NCBI RefSeq assembly: GCF_034702125.1
Contig: NC_085862.1
Location: 13,680,299 to 13,744,298 of the forward strand
DNA: 64,000 nt
Direction: 5' to 3'
Origin: Engraulis encrasicolus
Lineage: Eukaryota; Chordata; Actinopteri; Clupeiformes; Engraulidae
Every line of letters starts with the position of its first letter. Position 1 is the stretch's first letter. Under the pieces are notes generated by a model, which worked only from the letters and a program-made list of their open reading frames with translations, searched no databases and was not told the origin of the DNA. Shown piece by piece: positions 30,642 to 43,500 of this stretch. Both the position numbers and the translations under genes were made by a program.

Positions 30642-33600
30642 TTATGTTGCCTGTTGTTTTGTTTGGACACTCTTCTGTGCCTTCTTCCGATTTGACTGAT
30701 CTCGTTTGTTCTTCTGAATCGTTTTCTGAATTTTCTCCTTGAATTTCTTATTCTGCTTCTTGATCTTCAGGAGTTCTGCTTTGCGTTTGTCCTCCTTGTC
30801 TGGATCCTGTAACATTTAACATCCAAACATGAATGTCTGCCATGATCCAGTCAGTATAGAAACACCATATCAAGTCATCTGTAGCTCATGCAATATATTA
30901 CCAAAATATTTGCGCACCCATCCAAATTATCAGAATCGGTTGTCCTAATCACTGGCCAAAGGGGTATAAAACAAAGCACTTAGGCATGCAGACTGTATTT
31001 ACAAACATTGGTGAGAATGGGCCACTCTCAGGAGCTCAGTGAACTCCAGTGTGGAACTGTCATCGGATAGGATAACACCAGTACCATCAAATCCAGTTAT
31101 GACATGTCCTCGCTCATGCGTATTCACTGTTGGGAAAGTTACTCAAAAACTGTAATGCACTACTTATTAGATGTTACTGTCATTTAAAAGTAATGCCTTA
31201 CATTACAACATTACTTTTTTTAGAAGTAAGGCATTACACTACTTTTGCATTACTTTTAGTTACTTTAGCCAAAATGACTGGAAATAAGGATTTGGCAATC
31301 TACAGTGCAAATCTATGAGGTGGCATGACTTTCACCTGCCATCCACAAGTCGTTTTGGAAGCCTGCAGACTGAAAACCAACATTTTCAGGAATTGCGTCT
31401 TACCCACATACAATAAGGCCAAAGAAAAATAAAAGTTTGGTTCCGGTTGGTTGTCAGGTTTGGTCATCGTCCGGTCTGATTTTTTTTTTTAATCCAATTT
31501 TTTTTTCAATTTCTTTTTGTTTTTATGTCCGACCCCCCCAAACCCCCCACATGCGCCAGATTTTGTCATAAACGTTGTTGAACAATGCCAAGGACGATAG
31601 TGGAGTTGAGGCTTGATAAGTAGGCCTACAGCTGAAGCTACAATGAAATATAATAAGCATTAATGAGCCAAGAGGCCTATAATATTTTAATTTCAAATTG
31701 ATTTATTTCAATTTTAGTGATGTTTAGTTGAACAAAAGTGAGGGGGGTGCAACGTACTCATCCCCCCGTCGGATAGCCTACCCTGCCGTGTCCCTGTCTC
31801 GTGCGAATGGACCGTCAAATTGTTTGTAGGCTACTGTTTTCGACGTGGAAAGCGGTTTGGGTTTCAAGTACAGTGTGCATTTAACTTAAATGTTCTTGGC
31901 GTCCTTATTTTCAATGGAGTCAAAGTAGTGGGCATATATCCATCTTGAAAACGAGCAAGCTGGATCTTCTGGATCGGTCATCCTTTGTCAGCCTGCCATT
32001 TCGAGAGACGAAGCGTGAAAGAGGAAGCAATGTTCTGCGTGAAACTTTAAAATCTCTGCGCGGACGTAGGCTATCATAGGCAATAGCTGATCTCACGGTG
32101 ATCCGCGAACATTGTATAAAGAAAACAAAATACCCACACAAAATTTAGGTGAAAAAAATGCGTTGTAATGTGCAAGTTACTTGCATTGTAACGAGGACAT
32201 ATTACCGATTTTTTCCCCTGTAATCAGTTACATTACTGCGTTACTCAAAAAGGTAATGCATTACAGTAATTAGTTACTTTTGTAACGAGTTACTCCCAAC
32301 ACTGCGTATTCCACATTCAACCGGCAGCTTTATAATAAGAAAATGGAAGTTTGGGAACAACAGCAACTCAGCCACGTAAACTGGCGGAGGGGGGTTAGCG
32401 GATGCTGAGGCCCATTAATACGGAGACGTCGTCAACTCTGCAGTCAATTGGATGAACTTGACAGAGACCTGACCTGAACTCAATACTTGTAGAACACTTG
32501 TTGAAATTAATGAATTAGAGCAGACACTGAGCCAGGACTAATTGACCAACATCAGTGTGTGTCACCTCACCAATGAACTTTAGGAAGAATGGTAAAAAAA
32601 AAAATCCTGTAAACACACTCCTCAAACTTATGGATTGCTTTCCTAGACGAGGTGAAGTTGTGTTGGCAGCAAAAGGGGGAGGAATATCATATTGAACTAT
32701 ATGGGTTATGCATGGGGAGCGAATACCATACCTGCAAACTCGTCACCTTTTTCCCCGCCAATTAGGTCATTCACGTGAATAGAAATAGAACCCTCGCTGT
32801 ACACTGTCACCTTTTTTTCTTTGACGAGTTTGCAGGTCTGGAATACTCTTGGTAATAATAAAGTGTATTTTCAACAACATTGTAAATGATCAGTGCTCAA
32901 ACAAGAAAACAATGTATAGTCTTCATATAACAGCGACTTGCCTTGCCCTCCAGAATCAGCTGTTTCCTCTTGTGAATCTCCTTCTTCTCATCAAAGTCTG
33001 ACGACTCCAGCTTCTGTGAACGTCAATGCCACATGTTAGGCATGTCAAAAGACAGGAAGACATGTATGTAACTAAAGGCCTTTGTATACCCGGGTTAAGG
33101 CCTTAAAACAGAAGCATAACAATTATACGGCTGTACGTACGATTTCACACTTGCGCTTGGTCACGTTGACCTGAGTTAAGATCTTCAGAACTTCCTTCTC
33201 CTCCACTGGATTGGCCTTGAGTTTTGTTTCTGTAATCAACATCAAAATAGTCATTCACACACCACATACAAAAATCATGTCCACCACGACACCAATAATT
33301 CATTTACAGAAGAAAACAAATATATACAGAATACATATGAAACATGTACTGTACATTTCAATCATTGAAACTAAACACCTGTTAATAATACACAGTTATA
33401 CGGGTGGTGCCGTTACTGCTTGGGTAGCAGTTGATAGTGCTGGTTCAGAAGAGCTATGGGCAGCCTAATTGGAACTAGCAGACCAGAGTGGGTACACTAA
33501 GAAGCTGGTTCAGGAGTAAACCAGGTGAAGTTAAGAGGTAAATCATCTAATAGAAGAGCCTGCCGTCCCCATTTTATTAAGAAAATGAGGACTCCAGGCT

Positions 33601-36600
33601 CTTCTACTAGATGATTTACTTTACTGATCTACTTTACTCCTGAACCAGCTTCTTGGTACATGCCCTGGAAATGCTGTGAGACAATGCCCTGAAATCCTGT
33701 GAGTGCGTTACAATATGTGACCTTGCCTCCTCCACTTGTGCTTGTTTCCTCGTACCAGGAAGTAGTATGTCATGATGACATCACTGACAACAGCATTATA
33801 TTTCAATATCTTGCAAAAGCTCAATTGTAATGTATTTTTCTCATTTGCAATTGGGATGGTGAATGAAAAACAGTCCCTCAAAAGTTGTTGTTGCTAGGCT
33901 GACAGCTGGGAAACTTAATCGTTTTCTCCACGGAGGATGGGCCAGGAGGCGGGGCGAGGCCACAAGCACAAGTGGAGGAGGCAAGGTCACATATTGTAAC
34001 GCACACCATGTGTACAGCTAGTGTTGATATGGGCTGCTGGGTTATTAGGTGCTTGTGTCGTAAGAACTCAAACTCACGGATCTGTTCCTCGATGGCGTTC
34101 ACCAGGTGGATGTCGTACTGGGTCACCAGGGTTATGGCCATGCCGTTGCGTCCTGTGGGATTAATATGACACGCGTCACTCAGGAAAGTAAGAAAAAGTC
34201 GCACCATCCATCAACCTGTTTTTTTTTTCCATTATTATTTCACAGACACGATTCTGCGTTCTGCCTTCCACAAGGTAGCCCTTTTCAGTTTACATTCATG
34301 CGAGCTCAAATGTGGGGGGCTTAGCGCGCTGCACCACAGCGCCCCCAACAAGAATATGACTTACCTGCGCGGGCGGTTCTGCCCACTCTGTGAATGTAGG
34401 TTTTGGGCAGCCCTGGGGTGTTATGGTTGATAACCACCTGCACTGTTGGAATATCCAAACCCCTTTTGATGAGAGGAAAGAAAATATACATTAGTTCTTG
34501 ATGTAGGATGACTGACATAGATTGAAGACAAGTTTAGGGGTGATGAGCTGGACAGGATGTAAAAGTTTTGCACAGCAGACATAAGAAAAATCCCACTTCT
34601 TCCTTTGGTAAAAGGAATCCAATCACTTAACTACGTAAGTAGACAGACATATGAGCTGTTAAATGATTTCCATTGATAGAAAAAAAAAACCTGCCAAACA
34701 ACACGGAGCGTTGTAGCAAAAACAGGAAATGTCAAATCTTTGTAAAAGCCCAACCGTGCCTTCTCAAATGAATATTATGGGACACAAGTTTACCTTGAAG
34801 CTACATCTGTAGCAATGAGGATTTTGAAGACGTTGGACTTAAATTTTGCCAGGCTGGCAAATCGTTCTTTCTGGAAAACAGAAGAGAAGGGGCATCAGCT
34901 AAATTTGACTTCAAGCTGAGGTTGGAGGTTCTGAGTATAAGAATTAAGTCCACTGCCCATACCTGTTTCATCATGGAATGCAGCGAAATGGTTGGGAACT
35001 TAAACTCCCGCAGCATCATTGTCAGTAACTGGCAATTCCTGTTGGTTACAAAACAGAAAAAAACATTCACACAAGGTTTTCACTAGCTTTCAGGCTCCGT
35101 TTTGAAAATGCATTCATCTGGGCATCTTGTTTACACATGAAAGTTCCAGCTCCCAAAACAGATATTTTTAAAACCTGTCAAAATTGTGATATGTTTTATT
35201 TTTAATCCACATGCCGTGAAAATGGGATCAAAGTGTATACAGATGAAAAAAAATCCTCTTTTAAAAATAATGATATACATGTAACCAAGGCTCAAAACAT
35301 TACCCAAGAGCCAATCATAATACTGCTACTTACTTGCAGGTGTTTGTAAAGATGATGATGGACCAGTCGTCGTGCTCATCCTGGAAGGTCTGTACCAGGT
35401 GCACCAGGTAGGCATCCTTCACCTTCTCTGGCGTCAGGATGTAGCGCTGGTCCAGCTCCTCCACTGTCCGAACCCTGAAACACAAAATCATATGGAACTG
35501 TGCCTGGCGATGACCCTGCGCTAGATTGCCAACCATCAGGATGAACAATTGTATGAACTATCAGGCTGTGCCCAATGTACTCCACTCTGTAATTTCTAAG
35601 ATTAATTTACAAAACAAGTCATATTTTCACGTGAAGTGGCAAGACAATAAAACTAAACCAGGGGCCGAATAAATGGCGCTCGAAACATAGGTTCCCCGCC
35701 CCTGCTTCACACGGTCCATACAGAGCCGTCCTAGCTGACACCCATTCCACCTACTCGGACTTGCTCTCCCAGAAGAAGGGCTTGTTCATGGCGATGGTCT
35801 TCAGCTCCTCCAGGGTGTCGGTCAGGGTGGCGCTGAAGAGCAGGGTCTGGCGGCGGGCCGGCACCTTGCTGAGGATCACCTCCAGGTCTGCAGTGAAGTC
35901 CGTACAGCCCTGCTCCAGCAGCCGGTCCGCCTCGTCCATGATCTAATCACAGGAGACACACACGGAGGCCATTACCTTATCATAGAAGATGCACATGGAA
36001 ATACATGAGTCTTAGCTGAAAGACAGTTCACTATCTTATCATAGGAGATGCACATGGATATGCATGAGTCTTATAGACAGACAGGACAGTCATCATTATC
36101 TTAACATAGGAGACACACATGGACATACATGGGTCTTAGTTTAAAGACAGTTCATTATCTTAACATAGTAGATACACATGGACATACATGGGTCTTATAG
36201 ACAGACAGGACAGTCATATCTTATCATAGACTATTAGAGATGCACATGGATAAGCATGGGTCTTATAGACAGATAGGACAGTCATATCTTATCATAGACT
36301 ATTAGAGATGCACATGGATATGCATGGGTCTTATAGACAGATAGGACAGTCATATCTTATCATAGACTATTAGAGATGCACATGGATATGCATGGGTCTT
36401 ATAGACAGATAGGACAGTCATATCTTATCATAGACTATTAGAGATGCACATGGATATGCATGGGTCTTATAGACAGATAGGACAGTCATATCTTATCATA
36501 GACTATTAGAGATGCACATGGATATGCATGGGTCTTATAGACAGATAGGACAGTCATATCTTATCAAAGGGGATGCACACAGACATACATGGATCTTATA

Positions 36601-38721
36601 GACCAGTGGTTCTCAAAGTGGGGCGCAAGCCCCCATGGGGGGGGGCACGGAGGCATCACAGCGGGGGCCTGTGACATCTGATTTTGGGGGGTTTTCCCCC
36701 AAGGAAAGTACAAAGCGGATTCCAAAAATGTTGGGACACTTGGTATTTTGTGAATAAAATCAAAATGCTGGCATTTTCCAAAACATTCAATATGTTAATA
36801 AGGTACAGCATTGTGTACAGACAACTTATCAGTTGTTCAAGCCAAGCAGAATTATTGTTTGGGGTAACTATGTGATCATTTAAAACTTAAAACTTGCAAC
36901 AAATTCCAAAAAAGTTGGGACAGGGCCAATAAAATGCTTTTCATGTTGGATAAGACAAAACACAACACAAGGAAGGAGACTTAACATTTAAATACTTTGA
37001 CTGATGGCATGATTTTATTTAAAAAATAGATATTTTGATGTGCGAGACATGATTTCAGCAGCTCAACTGATCGGTGTGTTCTTCGACTTGTTTACCTTCT
37101 TGTTATGCTTAATACGTGGCATATCCTCACTGCAAGAAAACAATTTTGTCACCTGTTTACTCTTATGATGGAACCACACTGTTGGAACATAGTAGAGATT
37201 GAAATTTGCCATCATTATGGGGCAATATCTAAAGGCTGTGCTCCAAAATATAATGCCTTGGTAGCTATGTATGCTGTTTAAAGTCTGAATATATCATTCA
37301 ACCCTCATTTTAATGCTCTACATGAGTAAGAAGACCATAACCAAGGCATCTCTGCACCCCATTGCCATCATATATGCAGTCTTTCAGACTGGCCACTAAA
37401 TCAAGCTGAAGTATTCATTTTCTTCATAACCTGGAGGGTGCATGACTCCATGATTTTAAAAAAGAATGAAATATTTTCCATTCTGTAATCAGAGGACAGT
37501 TTCACATGTCTCCTAGGTCCATCTAGATTGAGCTTTGCTACTTGCAGCACTGTTTAATGTCTGCATCGTGTGCCTTAATCAAGTGTTGTGTTTATGGTCA
37601 TTTTTTTCAACAGCTGTCATTGTTGGAGTGTCATAGTTTCCTTATTGACGATGGGTATGTCATGATCTCATAACTCGTTCAATGATTTCAGAGAACTCTA
37701 CATCACAGAAATAGGCCTTATATGCCTGCAATTTTGAGAATTCAATCTTTCTGTGTAATAGATCAGTAATTAGTCCCTCAAAATCTTCGCTTCTGAGTGC
37801 CACAGCCTCTCTGTGATGGTATTTTATCTGTGCATTCATGTTTGCAGTCAATATAGCTCCTTTCAAAATATTCCTCCTTGTTTTATTTTTTAGAAATATT
37901 CAACTATTACAACATTTTTTGGCCCTGTCCTAACTTTTTTGAGATTTGTTGCATGGGTCGAATTTTAAATGACCACAGATTTCCCTCAAAACAATGCTTT
38001 TGCCTCATTTAAACTGTTCCTACGTTGACCTTGTGCCAGTGTGCATCTTATGCATGGATTGAATGTTTCGAAAATGCCAGCATTTTGATATTATTCACAA
38101 AATACCAAGTGTCCCAACTTTTTTGGAATCCGCTTGTATTTCCTGTCTCTCCAATAAGCAATACATTTTAAGCCCTCACCAACATTATATTATAAATTGT
38201 CATACATTTAATAGCATAGGAAATGAACACACGTCCCTTTTTAAAAAAATCTCACCAGTCACCTTTCCTTTGATTCTGCGCAGCGCAGCGATTGTAAAAT
38301 CAGTCTGCGCAAGTACTGCTGTTGCTTGGGAGGGCTCGGAAGCATTCAGACTATCCGAATGGGGGAATGATGGGAAAAGTTTGAGAACCACTGTTATAGA
38401 CAGACAGGTCTGCCTCAAGACAGTTCATTATCTTACCATGATCTTAAACAGACAGGTTTGTGCAGGGCCTTATAGACAGACAGATTTGACATCAAGTGTA
38501 ACAGCTATGTCTATGAAATACTGACACACATTTAGCAGAATATTTACCAAAAATTTCAAATTGTTCATGCTGAAGGTGTTGGAGCTTCGGATGTGATCAG
38601 CAAGTCTCCCTGGCGTAGCGACGACAACATGTGGCTTTTTGGAAAGGTCCAGACCCTGGGCCACCATATCTGTCAACAGAAGGGTTGCCGCAGTAAAAAC
38701 ACAGTCATTGGTCAGTGTGCG

Positions 38722-38768
<47 letters not shown>

Positions 38769-39446
38769 GTGCGTGTGTTGAAGAAGCGCATGCATGGACG
38801 AGGTTAGCCTACCCATCCCACCAACGATGATGACATCCTTCAAGCCTAAAGGTTTGCCCAATACTCGAAACTGCTCAGCAATCTGATATGCCAGCTCCCT
38901 ATTACAGAAAGAGAGAACATTATAACATGGTTATCGTGCTCAATGTTATGAAGAAGCAGTCTACTGTTCTGTTCTGTACAATGTACATACAGTATGTAGA
39001 CGTCCTTGGTTCTGCATTTTGACATTCATCCATCGTGACGCCAACTTGACAGCTGTTTACCAACCTGGTGGGGGTGAGGACTAGACAAAAGATGCCGTAT
39101 GGATCTTCAGATAACTTCTGTAGCACTGGGAGGACAAATGCAGCAGTCTTTCCACTACCCGTTTTGGCACAGCCCATACAATCACGACCTGGATACAAAC
39201 CAAGGCAAACAACAAGATCTTCCATAAACCTCATGTGTAGGCCTACAGCCCAAGTAGGAAAGTATCAACTACAGACGACAACATACTGAAATGCTTACAG
39301 TTGTTTCCAAAACGTAGTGTTTCTGACTTACCTTCTAAAATAGCTGGTATGCAGTTTTGTTGAACAGGAGTTGGCTTACCAATGCCCAGTTGTTTACATT
39401 GTTGTATTAGCCAGTCTGATAAACCCAGAGAGGAGAAATCCGCCAT
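30642..39446 (-). CDS. ddx49: DDX49 DEAD-box RNA helicase
   Basis: Nucleolar-type ATP-dependent RNA helicase, orthologous to yeast Dbp8, expected to act in ribosomal RNA processing. Exons (minus strand): 39332-39446, 39065-39188, 38813-38898, 38548-38669, 35755-35942, 35334-35474, 34963-35038, 34794-34870, 34365-34462, 34078-34152, 33141-33229, 32942-33013, 30642-30806; total 1428 nt, 475 residues (human about 483). Visible motifs: Q motif with PTPVQ, motif I AKTGSGKT at 46-53, [18 protein letters not shown] at 152-155, [13 protein letters not shown]. The lysine-rich tail is family-typical. [13 protein letters not shown] is chosen as the start because it aligns with the family N-terminus; an upstream in-frame ATG exists. 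Intron 12 has a GC donor and intron 2 a weak GTTGGT donor. It is divergent from klhl26 and convergent with upf1. Confidence 0.97.
30807..32941 (-). other. ddx49 intron 12, GC-AG type
   Basis: On the ddx49 strand the exon ends GGCAAG and the intron starts GCAAGT, the classic strong GC donor. The acceptor is GTTACAG before GATCCAGAC. No GT donor nearby keeps the conserved ILEGKDPD reading. The intron hosts the 1.18-kb hAT element at 31126-32303. Confidence 0.85.
31126..32303. mobile_element. 1178-bp hAT-type element in ddx49 intron 12
   Basis: ACTGTTGGGA and TCCCAACACT ends, with longer subterminal inverted blocks (taatgcattac and relatives), are flanked by a perfect 8-bp duplication GCGTATTC (31118-31125, 32304-32311). 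No transposase is visible; it looks like a non-autonomous element. Confidence 0.92.
33496..33657. mobile_element. MITE with AAGAAGCTGGTTCAGGAG ends
   Basis: The left arm ctaagaagctggttcaggag returns inverted at the right end (ctcctgaaccagcttcttgg). The arms include taaatcatctaatagaag and its complement. Copies lie at 59653-59795 and, as a half, at about 1585-1660. Confidence 0.75.
33703..34004. mobile_element. MITE with TTACAATATG/TTCCAATATG inverted repeats
   Basis: A 302-bp element in ddx49 intron 10. GTGCGTTACAATATG at the left and CATATTGTAACGCAC at the right continue as inverted repeats for about 45 bp. The core is shared with 5011-5298 and with the right flank of the DUF7869 block (55233-55475). 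Confidence 0.82.
35990..36600. repeat. Minisatellite, 68-bp unit, ddx49 intron 4
   Basis: About five close copies of a 68-bp unit containing gacagataggacagtcatat and agagatgcacatggatatgc, preceded by more diverged units from about 35990. The array is cut at 36603 by the hAT element at 36604-38393, and a remnant (tagacagacaggtctg) continues after it. Confidence 0.9.
36604..38393. mobile_element. hAT-type element carrying a nested TA-flanked element
   Basis: CAGTGGTTCTCAAA and TTTGAGAACCACTG ends are flanked by a perfect 8-bp duplication TTATAGAC (36596-36603, 38394-38401). Most of its interior is the separate element at 36711-38136. It sits in ddx49 intron 4 inside the 68-bp minisatellite. 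Confidence 0.92.
36711..38136. mobile_element. TA-flanked long-TIR element nested in hAT
   Basis: Inverted repeats of about 75 bp begin CAAAGCGGATTCCAAAAATG and end TTTTTTGGAATCCGCTTG, with TA on each side (36709-36710, 38137-38138). A second inner pair of inverted repeats (caacaaattccaaaaaagtt and its partner) lies near 36897 and 37950. TA duplication suits Tc1/mariner-like or ISL2EU-like elements; no intact transposase is seen. Confidence 0.8.
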
Positions 39447-40591
39447 TTTCTCCGCAATGGGGACACTAATGCATCTACAGTTGAACACTTGACTGACAAT
39501 AAGGTAACCGACTAGTTTGGGGTATAAAAATAAGCAATTTCACCAGTATGTCTACACGCGTAACATTAGCCTCGTGGCTGTCCTTCCTTACTGAACTATT
39601 GTTGGCGATGTACTCAGTAACATTACATTACTGCCCCCTACTGGATCGGAGTAGAGCTCGATGAAGTTGCAAAGCGCAAACGCATTGGACATTACGCAAT
39701 CCAAAACAAACTTTGATGATGTGTACATTTGCAGACTACTATGTTACTATAATTATTAATTTCAATGATCGTCAAATGCTTCACGGATATTGCATGGGGT
39801 CAAATCAATTAATGTTTCCCTTCAAGTTTTTTTTCTTTTGTTTGTTTATGATATTCTCTATCTGTCTTTTTTTGTCTGCTTGTTTTGTGTTTGTTTGTTT
39901 GGTTGGTTGGTTTGGTTGTTTCTTTGTGACTGAGCGTCAGTAGGTCTAAAACAAAACACGAATGCAGCTAGCCTGATTTAACACTGTTGCGCATGAAAAT
40001 GCTGCGATCATAATATTAGGCCTACAGATCATACACCGATCGAGATGTTTTGACCCACTTTGTGATTTTGTTTAACTCTTTCAAAGCAAGAACGGTCCAT
40101 GACTGGCTGGTATGTGGTCCGACACTGTGGAGTATGGGGAGCGACACTGGAGCTCTCCACCGCACTGGAGCGCTGACATCAGTCGTGTGTACTCCGTCAC
40201 AGCTGGTGGCAGTACCCTTCGCGGCCAAGTAGGCGGACCAGCTGGTAAGGAAAGTAGCAAGAGGATGGATAATCAGAGCCATAACATTTTCTAATTTTAG
40301 GAGGATAATTGTAGCAACACTAATGCCTTTGTATCATGACTGGACTTAGTGCGGCTACTGTAATTCAAGTATAGCCTATGCGTACGAGGATGGCGTGGTG
40401 GAGGCTAGGTCACGGAAGCGATTTGTCAAATTATGTAACTCATTGACCAAATACATGTCATCGTTGACGAGAGGTAGTTGATGATTGATTGTTGATTCCT
40501 TAATTTCGTGGTTACTCGGGGAGAGCGTGCCGACATGGTGAGCAGCTTTATGAGCGCATGATGCCCTCTGCAATTTACTTTGTAATCGAAG
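39447..40591. promoter_or_regulatory. Divergent region between ddx49 and klhl26
   Basis: The 1.1 kb between the two start codons holds both 5' UTRs and promoters. I see no exon in it. Both start codons sit in ATGGCGGA contexts preceded by AA or AAG, resembling YY1 sites. No TATA box is convincing. Confidence 0.5.
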
Positions 40592-43500
40592 ATGGCGGAG
40601 CTAGATGGGGAGTTCTCAGAGCGCTCTCAGAACAGGTGAGGATGCAATGAAAAGTCAAACATATGTAAACCAATAGGTCTTCTGCTTGACATTTTATTCG
40701 TAATTGTTATTTGTGGACATGCTAATGGGAACGCCGACATTTCGCGTGGATACTGAGAAGGCGTTTGTGTACGCGCTGACTGGTTGAGAAGGAAATTCCA
40801 TGGGCAGCGTTCGTGACGCGCGGGTGGTGTTACTTCAATTTGTTGGCAATGTCGATTTTCTGGCCATTTGGGCTGTAATTTCTTCCTCTCACCAAGCCCT
40901 CAGGTTTCGAGTATCAGTCTGCCCATCAATAATGTAAACAGCTCTCCTCCTCTTCTACTGCACCCTGCTGCGAATAGCAACACATCTAGAGCTACAAACA
41001 TTTTGATATGCAACCACACATCATATAAAAATGAATGTGGATTCTGCAAGTAGTGATTTACTAAAAGGTGGACTGTTATGTTATCGATGCACATGCATTT
41101 AGAATGGAAATGGCAAGCACAGTATTGACCTTGCCGTGCGTAATGGTCTTTGTTCAGGTATTGGAGGGAGTCTTATTAATGTGTGCATTTGCGAATAGAT
41201 TACAGTGTTGTCTAAGCCTCTCTGCAAGCAGCCTGGGGAGATGTCTTTCAAAACACTAAATAATTTAGAGGGCTTGCCAGTCGAAAGTTCAGTGTTGACG
41301 GCAGTTCTGGGAAGTCAGTGGCAAGCTATGGATGTTATTGACCACCAAAAAACCCTCAACGTCACGTTCACAGTGCTGATATTGCCTAAATACTTAAGAC
41401 AATGACTTACTGATCGACCTTCTAACTCGTCTTGTTTTTCCTTTGCAGTATGGCTAACAAGAATAGCACCCTGCGTTGCACGTTTTCTGCTCCCACACAT
41501 AGCACCACCCTCCTACAAGGGTTGTCAGCCCTGCGGGAACAAGGACAATTGCTCGACGTAGTTTTGGCCATCAACGAGGAGCGCTTCCAGGTCCATAAGG
41601 CAGTTCTCGCCTCCTGCAGTGACTACTTCAGGTGAGCTGGAAAGTCTGGCTGTCAGAGGCAAAGCATTGAAAACATTCCATGATATAATGTGCTCTCAGT
41701 GTCTTACTTGACTGTGACAATACTAGTCAGCCTGATCTCCAAAAATTCTGTGCTCCTGGACACGGATGTTAAGGACACGAAATCCGTGTCCAGGAGCACG
41801 GATTTTTCCAAAATTCCGTGCTCCTGGACACGGAATTGTTTTCCGTGCTCCTGGACACGGAATTGTTTTCCGTGATGGGCACACAGAAGTGCTTTCTATA
41901 GGCTATTACCACAGCACTGTGTTAACTATATAATTAGAAAATACATACCAAATGCTAATCCTAAACAAAATGATGCTATAGCAATTTAAGTTGTGCCCTG
42001 ACCAAAACATTCCCTAACCTTAACCTGTCATTAAAGACATATTTTTGAGAAATACCTTTTCCAGTTGGTTGCTAGGCTATCAAATTCATATAATGAATGA
42101 AAGAAAACTAGCTGTGCCCAGACCAAAACAATCCCTAACCCTAACCTGTCAGTAAGAAATGTTTTTTTTGGAGAAAATTTTTTTGAAATTAGAAAAATCC
42201 TGAGAAAACACAAGACTGTGGAAACATAGAGCTGTGGGAGTATAGAGAGCAATTCTGTGTGTCCATCACGGAAAATAATTCCGTGTCTAGGAGCACGGAA
42301 TTTTGGCAAAATCCGTGCTCCTGGACACGGATTTTGTGTCCTTAACATCCGTGTCCAGGAGCACGGAATTTTGGAGATCATGTTGCAGCAGTCATTGTTT
42401 GTGTGACAGTTAACGGTTGTTTTTCACTGCAAAGAACGTTTGTAACTGCCACATAAAAGCATCCACGTTTGGTTAAGTGCCATGTCCTCTGTCTTGTCAA
42501 CAATTCGTTGGTTTTGTCTCAGAATTGTTGGCACACCTCCTTTGGTCAGATGCGTAGGAGGGGATTCCCCGGGTCACCAACTTTAGAGACCACAAGAAAG
42601 CTCCCTCACTGTTCACCTTTACAGCATTAACTTACAACGTTTCAGTCTATTGACCTTCTTCAAGCAATTCAGTTGAACAGGGACCTTTTGTCCCATGTTG
42701 CCATTCTCCTCCCACCTTCTTGTCTCCCCCTTCCCTTGTCCTCTGTCTTCTCAACACTTCAATGCTTTTGTCTCATGTTCAAAATAAAGGGGACAGGACA
42801 GTGTTCCACAAGGAACTGGGAGTGCTCTCCTTTATTTGTAATATTTTTTATGGAATGAGCACCCCATTGCTCTTTTACTTTTATTGAAATGAGCATGTTA
42901 TCAAGGTTTTTTGGCTTATTATATGGGCAGTCATGGGTAAGCGGTTAGGGTGTCAGACTTGTAGCCCAAAGGTTGCCGGTTCGACTGCCGACCCGCCAGG
43001 TTGGTGGGGGAGTAATCAACCAGTGCTCTCCTCCATGACTGGGGTAACCTGAGCATGGTACCGTCCCGCCGCACTGCTCCCTAGGGGCGCCAATGAGGGC
43101 TGCCCCCTTGCACGGGTGAGGCATAAACGCAATGTTGTTGTGTGCAGTGTTCACTTGTGTGCTGTGGAGTGCTGTGTCACCATGGGTTTCCCAATGAGGC
43201 TTTCACAGCTTTCACTTCACTTTATTTTGTCCCATGTTGCCATTGTCCTCCCACCTTCTTGTCTCCCCCTTCCCCTCTCCATTCTCTTCCCTTCCCCTCT
43301 CCCTTCCCTTGCCTTCCCCTCCCCTCCCCTCCCTTCCCTTCCCTTCCCTTGCCTTCCCTTCTCCATTCTCTTCCCTTCCCTTCCCCTCTCCCTTCCCTTC
43401 CCTTCCCTTCCCTTCTCCATTCTCTTCCCTTCCCTTCCCCTCTCCCTTCCCTTCCCTTCCCTTCCCTTCCCTTCCCCTCTCCCTTCTCTTCCCTTCCCTT

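Noticed and set aside
39447..39488. Earlier in-frame ATG for ddx49 adding 14 residues
   Set aside because: Family proteins start near MADF/MAGF; the extension has no similarity and lies in the probable 5' UTR.
42926..43010. tRNA gene
   Set aside because: A- and B-box-like sequence is present, but there is no full cloverleaf and a second copy with the same non-tRNA body shows it is a SINE.
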